Positions 63,201 through 64,000 of a stretch of 64,000 nt of DNA are shown here, piece after piece. The position numbers and the translations under genes were made by a program. This stretch comes from Blastocatellia bacterium. Its GTDB lineage: Bacteria > Acidobacteriota > Blastocatellia > UBA7656. The stretch is from NCBI GenBank assembly GCA_035275065.1, contig DATENM010000130.1:1-64000 (forward strand), given 5' to 3'. The notes below the pieces were generated by a model, which searched no databases, was not told where the DNA came from, and saw only the letters and a program-made list of their open reading frames with translations. How positions within the stretch are numbered: the stretch's first letter is position 1; the number at the start of each line of letters is the position of its first letter.

Positions 63201-64000
63201 TTATTCGACGCCCGTGAGTTGCACGGTGCCGCTCGCCGGGTCGGCGACGAAGTGCAGCTTCACCTTGAAGTGCTTGCCGCCGCTGCCGGCCTGCCGGGCC
63301 ATCGCGGTAAATGCCGGGTCGGGGAACTGCCCCTTGACGACCGCCGTGAACTGGAACAGCTCGGCTGCCGGGTCGCTGAACTTCAAATGATGGCTGCCGC
63401 TCACCTCTCCCACGGTGAGCGCGCGATCCGTGCCGAGCGCGTTCGAGTAATCGAAGACCGCATTGCTGTCGACGCCGTTGCCGCCGTTGTCGGCGTTAGC
63501 GACGCGTACCGTGCCACTGGTTGATTGAATCGCCGTGATGTTAAAGCGCAGCGGCGGCAGGATGGTCTGATTCGATGAGATGTTCCGCAACGTCTGATCG
63601 AACTCGAAGATGCCGGCGGCGAGGCTGACATTCGACACCGCCGTTTGAATCAGCGAGGTGACATCGGCTTCGAGGCGGCGATTCACCTGCACGGTCTGTA
63701 CGGCGCTCGCGGGGCCTTGCAGCAAACCATACTGCACGGTGAACAGCCCCGACACGCGGTAGTTGTAAGCGCCGTTGCCGCGATTGCTGATGGCAAACGA
63801 CGCCTGGCTCACGTCGGCGAGGCGAGTGAATCCGCCATTGTCCTTCTGCTCTTCGACGCGGAACTGCGCGGGCGCAGGCGAGCCGGCGTAGGTGTAAGTC
63901 AGCGAGTACGTGCCGTTGATGTCAACGGGAGGGTTGCCGCTGACTTCGGTATCAACCGGCGCGTTGAGCGTCGGCGCGCTCATCGCGATGGTCGGGCGCA
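63201..64000 (-). CDS. Secreted beta-domain protein, C-terminal part (cut by window edge)
   Basis: The reading frame is open to base 64000, so the start is outside; the ATG at 63983 is not a supported start. The visible part has fibronectin-like beta strands (YSLTYTYAGSPAPAQFRVEEQ, YRVSGLFTVQYG), then the same beta domain as in the M36 protein (FEFDQTLRNIS, VRVANADNGGNG, HHLKFSDPAAELFQFTAVV), and finishes with DPASGTVQLTGVE. It may be the tail of another secreted peptidase, in keeping with its neighbours, but the catalytic part is not seen. Confidence 0.75.
   Translation of the reverse strand, partial: RPTIAMSAPTLNAPVDTEVSGNPPVDINGTYSLTYTYAGSPAPAQFRVEEQKDNGGFTRLADVSQASFAISNRGNGAYNYRVSGLFTVQYGLLQGPASAVQTVQVNRRLEADVTSLIQTAVSNVSLAAGIFEFDQTLRNISSNQTILPPLRFNITAIQSTSGTVRVANADNGGNGVDSNAVFDYSNALGTDRALTVGEVSGSHHLKFSDPAAELFQFTAVVKGQFPDPAFTAMARQAGSGGKHFKVKLHFVADPASGTVQLTGVE

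Overview
The window looks like a high-GC chromosome segment from a diderm bacterium, most likely an acidobacterium of the Blastocatellia type. This placement is inferred from several features: an ADOP/MacB-like permease tail, an LPS-export block (lptCA-lptB-rpoN), many secreted peptidases, ASPIC/UnbV and two-component-propeller proteins, and intergenic sequence full of short tandem-unit palindromes. I see no phage, insertion sequence, CRISPR array or rRNA. There is one tRNA, tRNA-Leu(CAG).

Layout. 1-2.4 kb: tail of an ABC permease and an M28 peptidase. 2.5-14.2 kb, minus strand: rpoN, lptB, a giant LptC-LptA fusion, recJ, an IPT/beta-propeller protein and RNase R. 14.4-15.7 kb: tRNA-Leu with its own promoter, facing an orphan gene that may be nuclease-like. 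15.8-23.3 kb, mostly plus strand: S9 peptidase, a small coiled-coil protein (minus), SRPBCC protein, zinc alcohol dehydrogenase, cydAB. 23.3-31.6 kb, minus strand: diguanylate cyclase, a 1465-residue propeller-TM-ATPase, a small secreted protein and an ATPase-Ser/Thr kinase fusion. I think this run is the best candidate for an undescribed signalling system. 32-35.5 kb, minus: an exported PPDK/glucan-water-dikinase-like protein overlapping a B12-radical-SAM enzyme. 35.8-48.2 kb, plus: membrane pentaheme cytochrome with TPRs, ASPIC/UnbV lipoprotein, three small related exported proteins, galactokinase, a secreted protein, YdjC-type deacetylase and CocE-type hydrolase. 48.3-49.1 kb: two small minus-strand genes. 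49.4 kb: OsmC. 49.9-64 kb, minus: an extracellular peptidase island arranged S8, M36, M36, S8, followed by a partial gene cut by the window edge. The S8 proteins end in SLH-like repeats, and the partial gene shares a C-terminal domain with one of the M36 proteins.

How they fit together. The lpt/rpoN block follows the order known from proteobacteria and serves LPS transport to the outer membrane. The peptidases (M28, S9, S15-like, S8, M36) point to a life based on degrading external protein. The cyclase/propeller/ATPase/kinase run could sense an outside signal and pass it through ATPase and kinase modules instead of a histidine kinase. At least fourteen intergenic spacers carry inverted repeats, most of them built from 7-8 nt tandem units (different units at different loci), often touching start or stop codons; this is a second strong signal in the window.
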